Assembly: GCA_022606425.2 (NCBI GenBank)
Contig: JAHDVF020000726.1
Span: forward strand, 124,001 to 188,000
DNA from: Lepidostoma basale
Lineage: Eukaryota; Arthropoda; Insecta; Trichoptera; Lepidostomatidae
DNA length: 64,000 bases
Reading direction: 5' to 3'
The position numbers were made by a program, and so were the translations under genes. Shown one piece after another: positions 20,534 through 31,873 of the stretch (position 1 is the stretch's first letter; every line of letters starts with the position of its first letter). The notes under the pieces were generated by a model. That model had not been told where the DNA came from. It saw only the letters and a program-made list of their open reading frames with translations, and did no database searches.

Positions 20534-22857
20534 ATTTTATTTATTTATTTATTGTTATAAACGGAATAAATTCCAATACATTTTTTTTAATATAGACAGT
20601 TTACTTAAATCTATGAACAATTTGTTAGCAACGGTAAAAATTAAGCCTAAGACGAGTTAAGTCTGTGATGTCTTAATAATACAGGGAAGTATTGTAATAG
20701 GTTTTTGATGAAAAAAGGACACTATTATAAATGAGAATACAGGTATGTTGAGTAATAAAGAAAGGACATAGTTAAAATTAAGAATACAGGTATAAGATTA
20801 TTAACGGGAGAAGTACAATTATAATACTAAGACTACATGTAGGTATATAGATTATTTAAAAACTACAAAAAGATTATAAAGGACTTATTCAAATCGACAT
20901 AGAAACAGAAGGTTCGAAAAATCACGTACATTAATACTAATAAATAATGTACTTAAGATTAACAATGTGAACATGGCTGACAATTAGCTATTGAACTTGA
21001 ACTGGTTTAAAAATAAAAATAAATTAAGGGTTTGGTAGAGGACGATACTTTTTAAGTGTAGAAATAAAGGAATTTAGATTTATTCCAAAAAAATCTAAGT
21101 CATGACAAGAATTTGCCAGTCTAGTCATTCTCGGTATAGGTGCATTATATCCATAGTTGGTTTTATGTAGGTTTTCGCGGAAAAGTTTAAAATTCCTTAA
21201 ATTTCGGGTTGGTATATTAAATTTTATACTGTCGAGTAGACAGGGTGCATCAAAGTGTGAGTTTATAATTTTGAAAAAGGAGATTAAGTCATAATTACTT
21301 CTGCGATTAACTAGTGGTGAAATATTCAGTAGTCTTTCCAGGTCGGAGTAGGAATAGTCTTCTCTATCAAGTCTTAGCATTCGACCAATTTTCCTAAGAA
21401 AACGATGCTGTATGGACTCAATATTGGAAATGTGAATTTCATAGTATGGAGACCAGACTACTGATGCATATTCTAAGTGAGGACGAACTAAGGCACAATA
21501 GAGTGATTTAAGAGTGGATATGTTTTTGAAGTCGGAAGAAATTCTATTAATAAAGCCAAGAAGTTTATAGGTTTGTTGACAGCTAACTCAATATGTGCGA
21601 TGAAAGATAATTTGGAGTCTAGTGTAATTCCTAGGTCGCGTATGCAGGTTTCACTTGAGAGCTGTATATTGTCAATGTTGTAAGGGTAGTTAATTGGAAC
21701 ATTTTTCCGAAAAAATCTCATAATTTTACATTTGCTTGTGTTTAATTTCAGGTCATTATGTACACACCACTCATGAAATGAGATTAAGTCAGCTTGAAGA
21801 AGTAGACAATCTTCGGAAGTATTTATGACTTTAATAATTTTGTTGTCATCCGCAAATAACCAGAATGAGGAATTAATAATTGACTCATGTACATCATTAA
21901 TAAATCAATTAAATAGTAAGGGAGCAAGGTGGGCTCCTTGAGGTACGCCAGAAGTTACAATTATGGGATTTGACAGGAAGTTGTTGATTCGTACTATTTC
22001 TTTTCTGTTGTTGAGGTAAGATTTGATAAGTGAAAGAAATGGGTCTCTTAAACCGAGCGCATGTAATTTGGAGAGAAGAATATGGTGATTGACTGTATCG
22101 AAGGCCTTGGAAAAGTCAGTGTAAATTACATCAATTTGTTGACTTTGTTCAAGACCTTTTACGATATTATCAGTAAAAGAAAGAAGATTTGTTGTTGTCA
22201 ATTTCTTGGATCTGAAGCCGTGTTGTTGATTGATAAGAATGTGATTGAAAAGTGGTGTTATTTTAGCCGTTACAATAGATTCAAATAATTTCGGGATATG
22301 AGATAAGATAGAAATAGGTCGATAGTTTTGGATATCTGCTTTGTTGCCAGTTTTGAATATGGGTTGAATATAAGATAGCTTCCATTTTTCGGGAAATGTT
22401 CCGCTTGTGAGAGAGTAATTGAACAAAGTACAGAGAGGTTTACATAGAGTGCTTTTACAATTTTTGAGAATTATTTCGGGAATCAAATCCGGTCCTGAGC
22501 AGGATTTACCTTTGAGTGAGTTTAATTTGATGAGAACATCGGAGGGTTGTAACTGAAGATGGTTTAAGTCAACTGTTTTATTATAGTTTATTACACGGTT
22601 ATGGTTGTTTGTATTGATGGAATACACATAAGAAAAATGAGATGCAAGAAGGTTGGATATATCTTGACCATTGGATGCTTTAGTATCATTAAGAAACATA
22701 TTTGAGGGTAGATTATTGTCGATTCTTTTTTCGGCAACATAGTGCCAAAACTTTTTAGGATTAGAGTTTAATGTTTTTTCTGTTTCCTCTATATAGGAAT
22801 TATGACATAACATGGATTCAATTTTACATTGCGATCGAAGATGAGAAAATTGTTTAC
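20534..22857 (-). mobile_element. Jockey-like LINE, 5'-truncated, inserted in a PAL-1 palindrome
   Basis: About 2.3 kb with a TAAATAAA-rich 3' end at 20534-20555, about 470 bases of 3' UTR, then a largely preserved RT frame. The left flank ends ATGACAT and the right flank resumes ATGTTTCGCC. These adjoin in other PAL-1 copies, so the LINE sits in the palindrome loop. Endonuclease domain and 5' UTR are absent. Confidence 0.85.
21024..22857 (-). pseudogene. Jockey-like reverse transcriptase
   Basis: The 5' block (about 22857-21905) is open and holds the RT landmarks in order: SGPDLIPEIILK, FPEKWKLSYIQPIFK, NYRPISILSHIPKLFE, QHGFRSKK, YTDFSKAFDTVNHHILLSKL and SGVPQGAHLAPLLFN. An in-frame TGA follows LLFN. 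The next codons give WLFADDNKI (FADD at 21845-21856), which is the catalytic box. After further frame changes come YASVVWSPYYEIHI, RFLRKIGRMLRL and TNYGYNAPIPRMTRL, to a stop at 21024. One stop and one or two frameshifts in about 600 codons means a young copy that is nonetheless inactive. The endonuclease part was lost by truncation. Confidence 0.88.
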
Positions 22858-23090
22858 AACATGTTTCGCCTATCGAAGGTATTATCAAATGCCTTCGACA
22901 GGCCAAATGTGTCATTCACATTAAATATTATAAAATAATTCTAGAAAACAGATGTTTTATTTTAAATAAACATAAGGCGGAATTCCATAATGACGTTTTT
23001 TTATGAATTAAACATTGTTTTTTTCACTTTTGAGTTTATTTTTCTAGACATGTTTCGAAGGCTTACACCTTCATCATTGGGAGAACGATA
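22858..23090 (-). repeat. PAL-1 right part and adjacent PLE-like end
   Basis: 22858-22960 is the other half of the PAL-1 palindrome, with CGAAACATG next to a GCCT..AGGC-type stem on the minus strand. A second motif, AATGATGAAGG...CCTTCGAAACATGTC, lies at 23047-23080 (minus). Confidence 0.5.
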
Positions 23091-23289
23091 TAAACTACGA
23101 AGTAACCCTTCGAAAAATATCAAGAAAAATAAAGACGAAAATGGAAAAAACAGTGTTTTAATTCTTAAAAAATTCGTTCACATAAATTATTTAATGTGGA
23201 GTTTTACATTATTGCTCAAGAAACAATAAATTAAATTATTACTCCTCCCTGAAGTTTGAATACAATCATCAATCATTTATTCTCTAATC

Positions 23290-23462
23290 TATACGAAACA
23301 AACAAACCATCACGCCGTTTCCCCGCAGGGGTAGGCAGAGAGAACGGACCGCCACACTACTCTATCCTGACATACCTCTCTATCTTTCTCCACATTCATA
23401 CAGCGATTATACACGCACGTCGATTCTTCCGGCTTCTGACATGACCAACTTTTAAAATTAAT
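23290..23462 (-). mobile_element. LINE-A subfamily with (TTTG)n tail, 3' fragment
   Basis: Starts ACAAACAAACC instead of ACTAACTAACC. The body differs in step with the tail (CCCCGCAGGGG, CACTACTCTATCC), defining a second LINE-A subfamily. Confidence 0.75.
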
Positions 23463-23704
23463 CTATAACATGAAAATATTATTCTGAAGTGGAAACAAAA
23501 AATTTAATTGCAGTTTCATTAGTCGAAATTTCATAATTGCATTTCTTCCGCCATTTTTATGATACGCGATCAAATAGATAAAACTTATTCAATAGATCAA
23601 TTGTCGAAGTTTTCTTGCAAGAAACCTATTAAATCATTTTAATTTATAAGTCATTTTTAGTGCTAAAACTTCATATCAGTTTAATATTTTAAACGTGTTA
23701 TAAA

Positions 23705-24145
23705 ATATCTTCTTCGATGGCCCTACAGCCCATATCGAGCCTTAGCCTCCAGTATTCTTCGTCTCCAACTCTCCTGTCCTCCGCTTCGACCCTCCAATCT
23801 GAAACTCGTAACAATTTCGCCTCACCTCTCCCAACTTCATCCTCCCATCGCAGCCTTGGTCGTCCAATTGGTCTTCTACCACCTGGGTGCCACTCCAGCA
23901 ATCTTTTTGGGTTTTGCGATGACGGCATCCTCTGCACGTGACCGGCCCATCTCAGTCTGTTCAGTCTGACCTATGTGGAGAGACTGGGAGCTTTGTAAAT
24001 ATGGACAGCTCGTCATTATGCCGCACTATCCAGCCTTCACCGTCATTCGCAGGTCCTAGAATTCTGCGCAGCACCCTTCTCTCAAAAGTATCCAGTCGCT
24101 CTGCGGATTTCGCTGTCATTGTCCACGTCTCGTCTAAAACATCTC
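23705..24145 (-). mobile_element. LINE-D 3' end (RT C-terminal tail)
   Basis: The minus strand encodes VQRMPSSQNPKRLLEWHPGG, GRPRLRWEDEV and a closing ..WRLRLDMG stretch, preceded by broken LRRILG and WTMTAKS..RL..F pieces. MP...PKRLL.W.P.G...GRP..RW.D is the standard RTE-type C-terminus. Single copy in this window. Confidence 0.72.
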
Positions 24146-24830
24146 ATTTTTACTGCATTTATTATGATTTTATCCTTATTTTGCCAACGCACGTGTAGTA
24201 TTTATGATATGACGTCATAAACGGTGTTAATTATCATATTTCAAATGTAAAATCTTTTGCTGAAATTTTGGTATTAATAAATGAAATGCCTTCTTTAATA
24301 TGCGCATGAAATTTTTAACAATAAAAAATGTTAGTTCTTTATTTAAATTTATGCAAAAAAAAAGTTTATATTTTACGTTCTTTTCGGTAGCGTGCTACTG
24401 AACTTTATCCTGACCGTAAATTTAACTGGGTTTTTAAAACAAATAATTTTTTAACAGTAGATTTTATGTTAACAAGTAGGTTCTTCTGAAACTCAATAAA
24501 AAATAATTGAATTATTGAACGGTACTTGTATATTTAATTTCGTACTTGACTGGCAACACTCCGCTGCTGGAGGCGCGGAAAGGGGTGGAATTAACCCTAC
24601 ACAGAGTTAATAAAGGGTTTGGAATTCGAATAAATCTCTTGCTTATTAATTTCTAATGTACATTCTTAACCACCACGTTACCCCTGTTAATGAAAAATAT
24701 AATAAATATTCAACCCCTTTCGCTAGTGGTGGGAACAATGTTTTTTTTGTTATATTGAGGCTTTGAACTCCTATTTATTGTTTCTTCTTTTTAAAACACA
24801 CTCTTTATAAAAAAATTTACATTAAAAATC
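24146..24830. other. no gene recognised
   Basis: AT-rich. A PLE-like hammerhead motif begins just beyond, at 24837-24863 (minus). Confidence 0.5.
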
Positions 24831-24836
24831 AAAAAT

Positions 24837-24863
24837 GTTTCAGACACAAAAGCCCTTCATCAG
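24837..24863 (-). ncRNA. hammerhead-like motif (CTGATGAA-stem-GAAAC)
   Basis: CTGATGAAGGGC, loop, GTCT, GAAACAT. The stem relies on G-U pairs and the cleavage-site side (GUH) is lost, so this is a decayed copy. Confidence 0.4.
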
Positions 24864-24944
24864 TGATATTATTTTATAAAAAATATTATATAATATTATA
24901 TAAAAAATAAAAGTTAGTGTGAATCAGCGAAAGAATCGTGTGGT

Positions 24945-25133
24945 GTGTGTGTACAAGGTAGAAGGAAAGGGGATGCATGGTGGAATGATGACGTAAAGAG
25001 TGCTGTTAAAGAAAAGAAAGATGCTTGGTTGAATATGCTGTCGATAAATAAGAATGACAGAGTTAAGTATGAAAGATCAAAAGATTTGTATACGGTATGC
25101 AAGAAGAGAGTGAAGTCGGTAGTGAAAGCGCCA
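24945..25133 (+). mobile_element. LINE internal fragment (endonuclease-RT linker), probably LINE-A
   Basis: Open frame with RRKGDAWWNDDVKSAVKEKK and DLYTVCKKRVKSVVK. WWN.DVK.AVK.KK..W is the conserved linker between endonuclease and RT in RTE-like LINEs. It is the only piece of that region in the window. Confidence 0.65.
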
Positions 25134-25345
25134 GAGTATAATAACACCAACACCAACAACAACAACAAACCACCACGCTGTTTTCTCGGAAGGGTAGGCA
25201 GAGACGATAGACTGCAACACTGCTATATCCTGACATAAATCTTTAGTTTCCTATTCATTTATATATCGCAACATGCACGCTCGTCGATTTTTCCGACATC
25301 GAATGTGGCCACGATTGGATTCATTAATTTGGTCATGCCATGTTT
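25134..25345 (-). mobile_element. LINE-A subfamily with (TTG)n tail, 3' fragment
   Basis: Tail reads (AAC)n on this strand, then CACCACGCTG, CGGAAGGGTAGGC and the C-terminal region. Belongs with 33402-33612 and 52965-53383. Confidence 0.7.
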
Positions 25346-25362
25346 GTCAGTTTATTGTAACA

Positions 25363-25398
25363 CTGATGATGCCAACATCGGTTGACGAAACAGTTGTT
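25363..25398 (+). ncRNA. hammerhead-like motif
   Basis: CTGATGAT, stem CAAC/GTTG with an outer G-C pair, GAAACAGTTGTT. Matches the GAAAC-(2 to 4 bases)-GUH layout of the other copies. Confidence 0.45.
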
Positions 25399-25517
25399 AC
25401 AACACTCGGTAAATAAAAAGAAATTGAGACATATAACAGTGTTTTAAATTTTATCAGTGAAAGTATAGTGTTTCGGCCAAAACAATGGACTATTTATATT
25501 TTATTATTAAAACTTGT

Positions 25518-25553
25518 GCATCGAAAAAGGTTGTGTCACAACCGAAACATGTC
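25518..25553 (+). ncRNA. hammerhead-like motif, variant core
   Basis: GCATCGAAAAAGGTTGTG and ACAACC form a strong stem followed by GAAACATGTC. The CTGATGA strand is mutated. Confidence 0.3.
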
Positions 25554-25559
25554 TGTGAA

Positions 25560-25920
25560 AATACGAGAGGGGTGGGTGCGACTTGGACAATTGATTTCGG
25601 GGTGGGTTTTTGTAAGATTTTAGTACCCTAGTGGGTTTTTAACAGTTGTTGATAGTGAACGTAAGAAAGCGCAGTTCCCAGTCAATTTTGAGATAAAATC
25701 GTTCAGACTTTTCACCGTTGTTTATATATTAGAAATTTCGCCGCTAGTTAATTAGTTTTCGCACAATAGCTAATTGGCTGAGGAGATAGACCCCCATTCT
25801 GCTGGTTCGGGTTCTGGTTCGAATTCCGTCATACTCTTATTTTTATATATAAGCAAAGGTGAAAACATTGAAGATTTCTTTTTCTCGAAATTGGATGGCT
25901 ATTGCGTTTTCTTACTTTTA
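25560..25920. other. no gene recognised
   Basis: Includes a G-rich stretch near 25566-25640 (GGGGTGGGTGCG). No coding frame or repeat match. Confidence 0.45.
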
Positions 25921-25925
25921 GTATT

Positions 25926-26105
25926 GACTAGCTAACTAACTAACTAACTAACTAACCATCCTCGAAGGGGTAGGCAGAAAGAATGGACTGCCACACTTTT
26001 CTTTCCTGACATATTTCTCTCGCTTCCTCAACATTCATACATCGTGTCATGCACGCGCGTCGATTTCTCTGACTCCTCACATGGCCGACATTAAATATTT
26101 GACAA
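25926..26105 (-). mobile_element. LINE-A 3' end, (TTAG)n tail
   Basis: Six CTAA units followed by CCTCGAAGGGGTAGGC and the RACMTRCMN-coding region. About 180 bases, strongly 5'-truncated. The terminal CACGCCGT is deleted. Confidence 0.8.
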
Positions 26106-26394
26106 CTCTCAAAATCCCACCCCGATGTCAGTTTTCCATGTTGCGTCCTCCCTTTCTAAATTTATTGATATTTACCAATTATATGATTTTAATACCTACC
26201 AACTGGGGTTACCCGTTCTAGGGAGGCATTTTTCGCAATCTATATATAATTATTATATTACAAATTTAGGGAACAATTAATGAACGATGGGAACATAATA
26301 CGAGTATATCTAAAAGTGTATAATTTAAATGAATTGTCTTATAGAATATATTATAACATTAGTTTAACACTTAAACTAATTACTTGTTTTTAAA

Positions 26395-26450
26395 AAGTAC
26401 TACATTCCTTGCCGCCCTTGAGATGAGTAATTCATAAAAATGGCGCTCTA
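26395..26450 (+). mobile_element. L2-like LINE 3' terminus only
   Basis: Hairpin at 26411-26446 (GCC..GGC outer, TGA..TCA inner), then an (ATT)n tail. No coding part. Confidence 0.65.
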
Positions 26451-26483
26451 TTTATTATCCAATTTATTATTATTATATATATA

Positions 26484-27172
26484 GACCTTCGTGGCCGAGC
26501 GGTAAGTGTATTAACTGCCACCCCGAAGGTTCCGGGTTAAATGTGATTGACACACTGCCTTTGGTCTGGTGTAGAATTCACGTGAGAATAACATGTCCAT
26601 AGATTAGCTACCTATCACATGTCACGAAAATCACTAACTAACTAACTAACCATCATGCCGTCTCCCCGAAAGGGTAGGCAGAAAGAATGGACTGTCACAC
26701 TTTTACGATGCTTCTCTTTTCGCTCCGCGGGAGACGCGGTGCGGTGGGTTGCGAACCTCATCGCCACCAATAGGCATCTCCCGCGCACACTTCGATCGTC
26801 CAACACCCACAAAATAAATCTAAAACATATAATATAAATTACAATGATATAAAATAAAATAACAAAATAAAAATAATATAACACAAAATGTTCTTTTTAG
26901 ATGGTGCACATATTGTCTATTTAATTTATGTTCCACGAATCCACCATTTTTTAATTTAGCACATAATGTAATAACACATAATGTTTTTTTCGATGTTGCA
27001 CACGTTGACATGGACAATCCGGACTTTTGTGTTAATTTAATTTATGTTACACGTATCCACCGTTTTTTAAATCACTATGATAGTAATAATACCCTTTACA
27101 TCGATTTGGCTCGTGCTGTCATGATGTAAAGAGCGATTCAACAAAATAATAATGATAATGATAATAATCCAA
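26484..27172 (+). repeat. SINE-1 split by SINE-3
   Basis: Left part 26484-26635: TGGCCGAGCGGT A box and decayed B box. Right part 27069-27172: body end, perfect hairpin TTTACATC/GATGTAAA (27095-27130) and (AAT)n tail. The two parts join exactly at the duplicated AAATCACT. Confidence 0.88.
26636..27068 (-). repeat. SINE-3 copy inserted in SINE-1
   Basis: 433 bases between AAATCACT duplications (26628-26635, 27069-27076). Includes LINE-A end, foldback and both ACGGTGGA units. Lacks the PLE-related 5' module, so it is 5'-truncated relative to 7111-7733. Confidence 0.88.
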
Positions 27173-27660
27173 GCCGCCGTATTTTTAATGTATTTGTTCA
27201 AATGTTTAAATTTGTATTTTTTTTAATCGATTTGATTCTCGATTGTTCGCTTCCCACCCTTATTCGCCTCCCGTTTATTAAGGTCCTTCAAAATCCCGGC
27301 TTTAATTTATTTATGAATTGGTCTTCGGTTAACCAATCTTAAAAGGTTATTAAAAATCTTCAGTTTTCATAAAATTTTATTGGCTGAAAGAAATTAACTG
27401 AAAACTGGGCAAAATTTTTTTACCCTGTATTAAATAATATATAAAAAAAACTTTTCCTTGTAAAAAAAACTACTTTCGAAATGTGTACCTTGCCAAAAAT
27501 GATCAATTTATAGAACGAAACTAGCGGGTTTATAGGATTGATATTGCCAGGCGGAAGATTTCTTTAAAACATATTTTTAAATTAAATTCTTCCGAGAGTT
27601 AACCTATTTTTGCTGGTCGGTTCTACTGATTTTGAAATAATATAAATTTGAAATATTAAA
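27173..27660. other. no gene recognised
   Basis: AT-rich spacer with no recognised repeat. Confidence 0.5.
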
Positions 27661-27664
27661 AAAA

Positions 27665-27830
27665 AAACTAACTAACTATGAAATCGTCACGCCGCGCCGT
27701 TTCCCCGAAGGGCTATGCAGAAATAGTAGACAGCCATATTGTTCTGTTCTTCTCCACATTCATACATCGTGACATGCACGCACGTCTATTTCTCCGACTC
27801 CTTACGTGACCTACAATTAAAATTTGATTG
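27665..27830 (-). mobile_element. LINE-A 3' end, diverged
   Basis: ACTAACTAACTATG, a duplicated CGCCGCGCCG, and the RACMTRCMN-coding part. Old copy. Confidence 0.7.
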
Positions 27831-27931
27831 AAACTTTCGTATGAAGCACTAAATTTGTGGTGTGACATTATTAAATAAAATAATAATACGCTTTTAGTAT
27901 TTGTATCAAAATCACTTTATTAGGTAACAAC

Positions 27932-27964
27932 AACCGGTTTCGCTCCCACTGGAGCTTCGTCATG
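27932..27964 (-). ncRNA. hammerhead-like motif
   Basis: ATGACGAA, stem GCTCC/GGAGC with loop AGTG, GAAACCGGTT. A15.1-C15.2-CG-G-U-U fits a two-pair helix III. Confidence 0.4.
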
Positions 27965-28024
27965 GTAAGATAGTAAAATTTAGTAGTAGAGTTAGTTAGC
28001 ATGTTCACAAGAGATGGATGATGA

Positions 28025-28592
28025 CAAAATGGAGAAAGACATCGAAAGAAGGGTTGGTGCTGGGAATAAAATAAATAGCGCACTCAAAGTCATTACTGCA
28101 AATAGAAATATATCCACAGAAGCAAATATGGCAGTACACAATGAAGTTCTAGTGGCAGCCCACTTGTATGGAAGTGAAGCTTGAAGATTACTAAGAAGAA
28201 TGTGCGGGAAAATGATACATTATAGAATACCGAACGTCGAATTAAGGAAGAAATGTAAGACAGATGATTGCATCATAAGTAAACTTAAGAAAGTATCACT
28301 GAGATGGTTTGGACATATGGAAGGAATGGACGAGAGAATTATTGTATACAAGCAGTGTAAGTGGGAAAAGAAGTCGTGGAAGTCTAAGGAAAGTATGGCA
28401 TGACCAAATTAATCAAATACTGAAAGGCGGCAACAAACGAAGTCGGAAGAATCCACGAGCATGCATGTTACGATGTATGAATGTGGATGAAGCTAGAGAG
28501 CTGTGTCAGGATAGAACGGTGTGGCAGTCCATCCTCTCTGCCTACCCCTTTGGGAAAACGGCGTGATGGTTAGTTGGTTAGTTAGATAGTTT
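28025..28592 (+). mobile_element. LINE-A 3' fragment with TTAG-like tail
   Basis: Encodes ERRVGAGNKINSALK, AVHNEVLVAA.LYGSEA, MCGKMIHYRIPNVELRKKCK, RWFGHMEGMDER and CMLRCMNVDEARELCQDRTVW, with internal deletions and frameshifts. The protein variant (RIPN.E.RKKCK, SSVSGKRSRG) marks a LINE-A subgroup shared with 38450-38975 and 56778-57205. Confidence 0.85.
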
Positions 28593-28619
28593 ATTATCTC
28601 CGATATGAACTTAAGATAG

Positions 28620-28725
28620 CTCGTTATTACGAAAAAGGAATCGGGTTGTGTCCAGGCTTGAGCCCAAGCCCCTGGATCAAGTGAAAAGCGTTCTAACCCC
28701 AAGACTACCACCCGGTTCACCACCA
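28620..28725 (-). repeat. SINE-2 head
   Basis: Minus strand gives GGTGGTAGTCTTGGGGTTAG.., the CTTGATCCAGGGGCTTGGG stretch and a B-box-like GGCTCAAGCC. Matches 17200-17285. Confidence 0.7.
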
Positions 28726-29275
28726 CCATTTGATCATAAGTTTTCTGTGCAATATTATAAAAAAATAATATACATGAAAATATTTGTATATACGTCATAG
28801 GTTTGTCACGTGAATGGGAATTCATTTGGGAATAGCTAAAAATGGAGAATAAGGGTGCGAAAATTCATCGTCGTTTTACCTGGGGCGAAATACATTTACC
28901 TGTTTTCTGATCAGTGTAAATCTAATAAGAAGTTTTGCCCTCCCTTGTTTGCGTTTTGTTGATTTTTGAATGTCGAATTCCAGTGAACTTTGGTATCCAC
29001 ATTTCGATAACATCTTTCATTTCAATAATCAAAATCACGCAAATATCAAAGATTTTTCAACTTATTCATCGGAGTATGATATAAAGTGACCGCTCATATA
29101 TAATATTTCTTGCGGTGGTGAAAGTATGAAAAATTTTAAAGCACGTCGAGAACTATACGAGTACTCTTAAAAGTGTAAAAAACGATAAATTAATACGATT
29201 TTTTTATACTTTTTAGTTTATTTTTATAGAAAACGTTTTGAAAGTTTTAAATATTATTTTTCCAGAGAATGATAT
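28726..29275. other. no gene recognised
   Basis: AT-rich spacer. No supported feature. Confidence 0.5.
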
Positions 29276-29277
29276 AT

Positions 29278-29525
29278 AAACTATCACGGCGTTTCCCCAT
29301 AGGGATAGGCAGAGAGAATTGACCGCCACACCACTTTATCCTGACTCACCTCTCTAGATTCCTCGAGTCATACTCGCACGTCGATTCTTCCGACTGAATC
29401 AATCAATGAAAGCGAAAATGGTAGATCACAATGGAGTCCTGGTCCCAACCTTTACGTATGGAAGTGAAGCATGGATCTGGCAGAAGAAAGATGGGAGCAG
29501 AATAAATGAAGTAGAGATGAGGTCT
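29278..29525. mobile_element. LINE-A copy with 5' inversion
   Basis: 29278-29395 is the LINE-A 3' end on the minus strand. 29400-29525 is upstream LINE-A coding on the plus strand (MKAKMVDHNGVLVPTFTYGSEA, INEVEMRS). The inward-facing order matches twin-primed LINE insertions, with a deletion at the junction. Confidence 0.7.
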
Positions 29526-29634
29526 TATGACCACGGTCAGGTTTTGTGAACTCGGTAGTATGATAGCGGGCTCAGGAGGTACGGAAGAGGATGTGGCCAG
29601 GAGACCAGAAGACAATGAGAGCTATCGCAACGCT

Positions 29635-30113
29635 TCGTCCTATATGGCGTTACAGTATTATTTCGAGAGAGCTAAAAACGTACTGCTGTGCAGATGTGAG
29701 ACTTGCAAATCTACCACTTACGTTATTAGAAAACTCCAGGTGTTTATGAATAGGTGCCTTCGCTCAATATTAAAAATCTTTTGGCCCCAAGTAGTGTCAA
29801 ATGCCGTTCTCTAGGCAGGCGAAAAGTCAATCAGAGAACAAGTCACTAGACACAAATGGCTGTGTATCGGTCACACACTGAGACGGAACCCAGCCTGCAT
29901 CGCTCAGGGCGCACTAGACTGGCCCCCTGAGGGCGGAAAGAGGAAGCGAGGTTGACCTAGATCCACCTGGAGAAGAACCCTACGTAACGAGGTTAAACCA
30001 GCAGTCCTCGAGTCCATTGAGATGAAAATATGCATTAGGCGTCCGATAGTCGGGTGGAAAGGCTTTCTTGAGGTCCTATGCACCACGAAGGTGTGACAGG
30101 ACAAGAAGAAGAT
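29635..30113 (+). mobile_element. LINE-G 3' end
   Basis: Encodes KLQVFMNRCLRSILKIFWPQ, then after frame breaks REQVTRHKWLCIGHTLRR, ALDWPPEGGKRKRG, TWRRTLRNEVK and a (AGA)n-like tail. LQVF.N.CLR.IL.I.WP and W.GHTLR are standard for a RTE-like LINE lineage widespread in invertebrates. Confidence 0.8.
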
Positions 30114-30119
30114 GGTCTT

Positions 30120-30360
30120 GACAATATATTTTTCTTTCTTCATTCATTGCAATATTTCAGTATTCTACAATATTTCTTCTATATTCGTCATCACTTTGTG
30201 TTGTGGATTCACATTTGAATAACTTTTTGGAAACATTGTATATTCACAACACTTTTTTGCACTTTTTACAAATATGTTTCGGGACACAAACTTCCCTTCT
30301 TCACTGTTTGAATTTTAACCACCCTAATTTTGAATTTTATGAAAAGTGCAAAAAAAGTGT
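30120..30360. repeat. palindromic PLE-like repeat
   Basis: CAACACTTTTTTGCACTTTT (30247-30266) returns inverted at 30345-30365. Between them is a minus-strand motif at 30274-30305: AGTGAAGAAGGGA...TCCCGAAACATATT. Confidence 0.5.
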
Positions 30361-30369
30361 TGTGAAAAT

Positions 30370-30765
30370 ACTTATTTTTCTTCAAGTGCTCTGTCGGGTC
30401 CCCCCAACGTTGGCGATCACCTCGGCGAAACTGTCCCTTCACACTTCGGATGCCGGTCCACTCCCTCACGTTTCACAGCCAGGAAATCTGTCTCCTATCG
30501 GGCCCTCGGCGTCCCTCAATTTTCGCCTCTAATATCAGTTGGAGAAGGTGGTACTTTTCCCCACGCAGTAAACGCAGTGACCCAGATGTAAAATCCTTCG
30601 AAACTTGATAGTTGATAGCAGTTCCCTGACAACTCTAGCTCGCCTCAGGACTTCGGTATAGGTAACCATGTTTGTCCAGGGAATTCTGAGCATTCGGCGA
30701 TAGAGACACATTTCAAATGCTTCCAGTTGTTCATTGAGTTGACTTTTAAGATCCACGTTTCACAT
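30370..30765 (-). mobile_element. LINE-B 3' end
   Basis: Encodes QLEAFEMCLYRRMLRIPWT, then VLRRARVVRELLSTIKFRRI.HLGH, and after frameshifts REWTGIRSVKGQF and GDRQRWGDPTEHLKK. EAFEMW.YRRML.I.WT followed by LGH is the typical LINE C-terminal region. Compare 42150-42423. Confidence 0.8.
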
Positions 30766-30769
30766 CTAT

Positions 30770-31310
30770 ACAATAAAACAGACCACACAATACAATGTAA
30801 TAATACAATGTTTCCAAAAAATTATTCAAATTCTACTATATATTCACATTTCAAAAACATTCAGCTCGCATGCTACGTAAATATACAACATTTTTTACTT
30901 TGCGTTAAAAAATAAATATTTTTCATTTCATTACGGTATCAAATGCTTCGTTCTCCACCAGTTGTGTTTTAATAATCCGCTTGGCAAGAGATATACTAAA
31001 CTTCAAAGGTTTCTCGGTACAATTCAAAATGGTATGCTATGCGATTGTTCATTTCGTTTTGTTCTTGACAGACAATTAGTCCTAATTACTTTATAACAGA
31101 TTAACTTACAACGCAAATTAAGTGAAAAGTTCATACTCTGTTATGAATATTTCATTTTATGAAAGAAATATTTTTTTTTATTCGTTTGGTACATTTGTAC
31201 TACGGAAAAAATAAAACAAAATATGAATCATTTCATAAAATATTATAGTTTGCAGAACTATTGATAATCTTAAGGCTCTTTTAAAATGAATTAAAACACT
31301 GTATATACAA
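30770..31310. other. no gene recognised
   Basis: AT-rich spacer with no supported feature. Confidence 0.5.
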
Positions 31311-31311
31311 G

Positions 31312-31587
31312 GATTAATTGTATCTCAATAGAGACGAAGATGTGAATTGTTTTTCTGGGAACAGAAGGTGGTGGCCGAGGCGCTTACAGGACTTATGACC
31401 TGTCATTGGTTGGGTTAAGCGATCGCTTTATGTTTAACAACATTCCCCATTCCGCCTTTGGACCACCACGTCTGACACATTTTTGGAACATGTTTATATG
31501 GTAGATTTCCACGCCTATCTTTACATTTTTAAGTTCACTCTACACTAGCTTCATCCTGTAAACGCCTCTATTGAGATACAATTAATC
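31312..31587. mobile_element. TIR-1 element, complete short copy
   Basis: 276 bases with perfect 20-base inverted ends GATTAATTGTATCTCAATAG. Interior shares GACCTGTCATTGGTTGGGTT with 5300-5660 and 54502-54903. No coding frame. Target duplication not evident, so the superfamily is unknown. Confidence 0.75.
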
Positions 31588-31674
31588 TTTATATCGATTT
31601 TCAATAAATATAGCTTTGATTTATTTCCTTTGTTGAAAGTTAATACCTGAACCCCAATAAGAACTTTAAATTAT

Positions 31675-31735
31675 TATTATATATTTTAAATTTATTCATA
31701 ATGTTTGTTGTGAATAAATTTAAAATTATATATAA
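31675..31735. repeat. AT-rich hairpin
   Basis: TTTTAAATTTATTCA and TGAATAAATTTAAAA face each other across TAATGTTTGTTG. No family assigned. Confidence 0.55.
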
Positions 31736-31841
31736 TTATAACAAAAGCATTAACGTTCCAAAATAAATCATTATAACATCTGTCAAAATATACCATATTT
31801 GTAAACAATTTTATAATATTTTAAATATTTATATAATTTCA

Positions 31842-31873
31842 CTGATGAAGGGCTGGTTAGTCCGAAACATGTT
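31842..31873 (+). ncRNA. hammerhead-like motif
   Basis: CTGATGAA, stem GGGCT/AGTCC with loop GGTT, GAAACATGTT. The stem sequence differs from other copies but pairing is kept, apart from one G-U. Confidence 0.5.
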
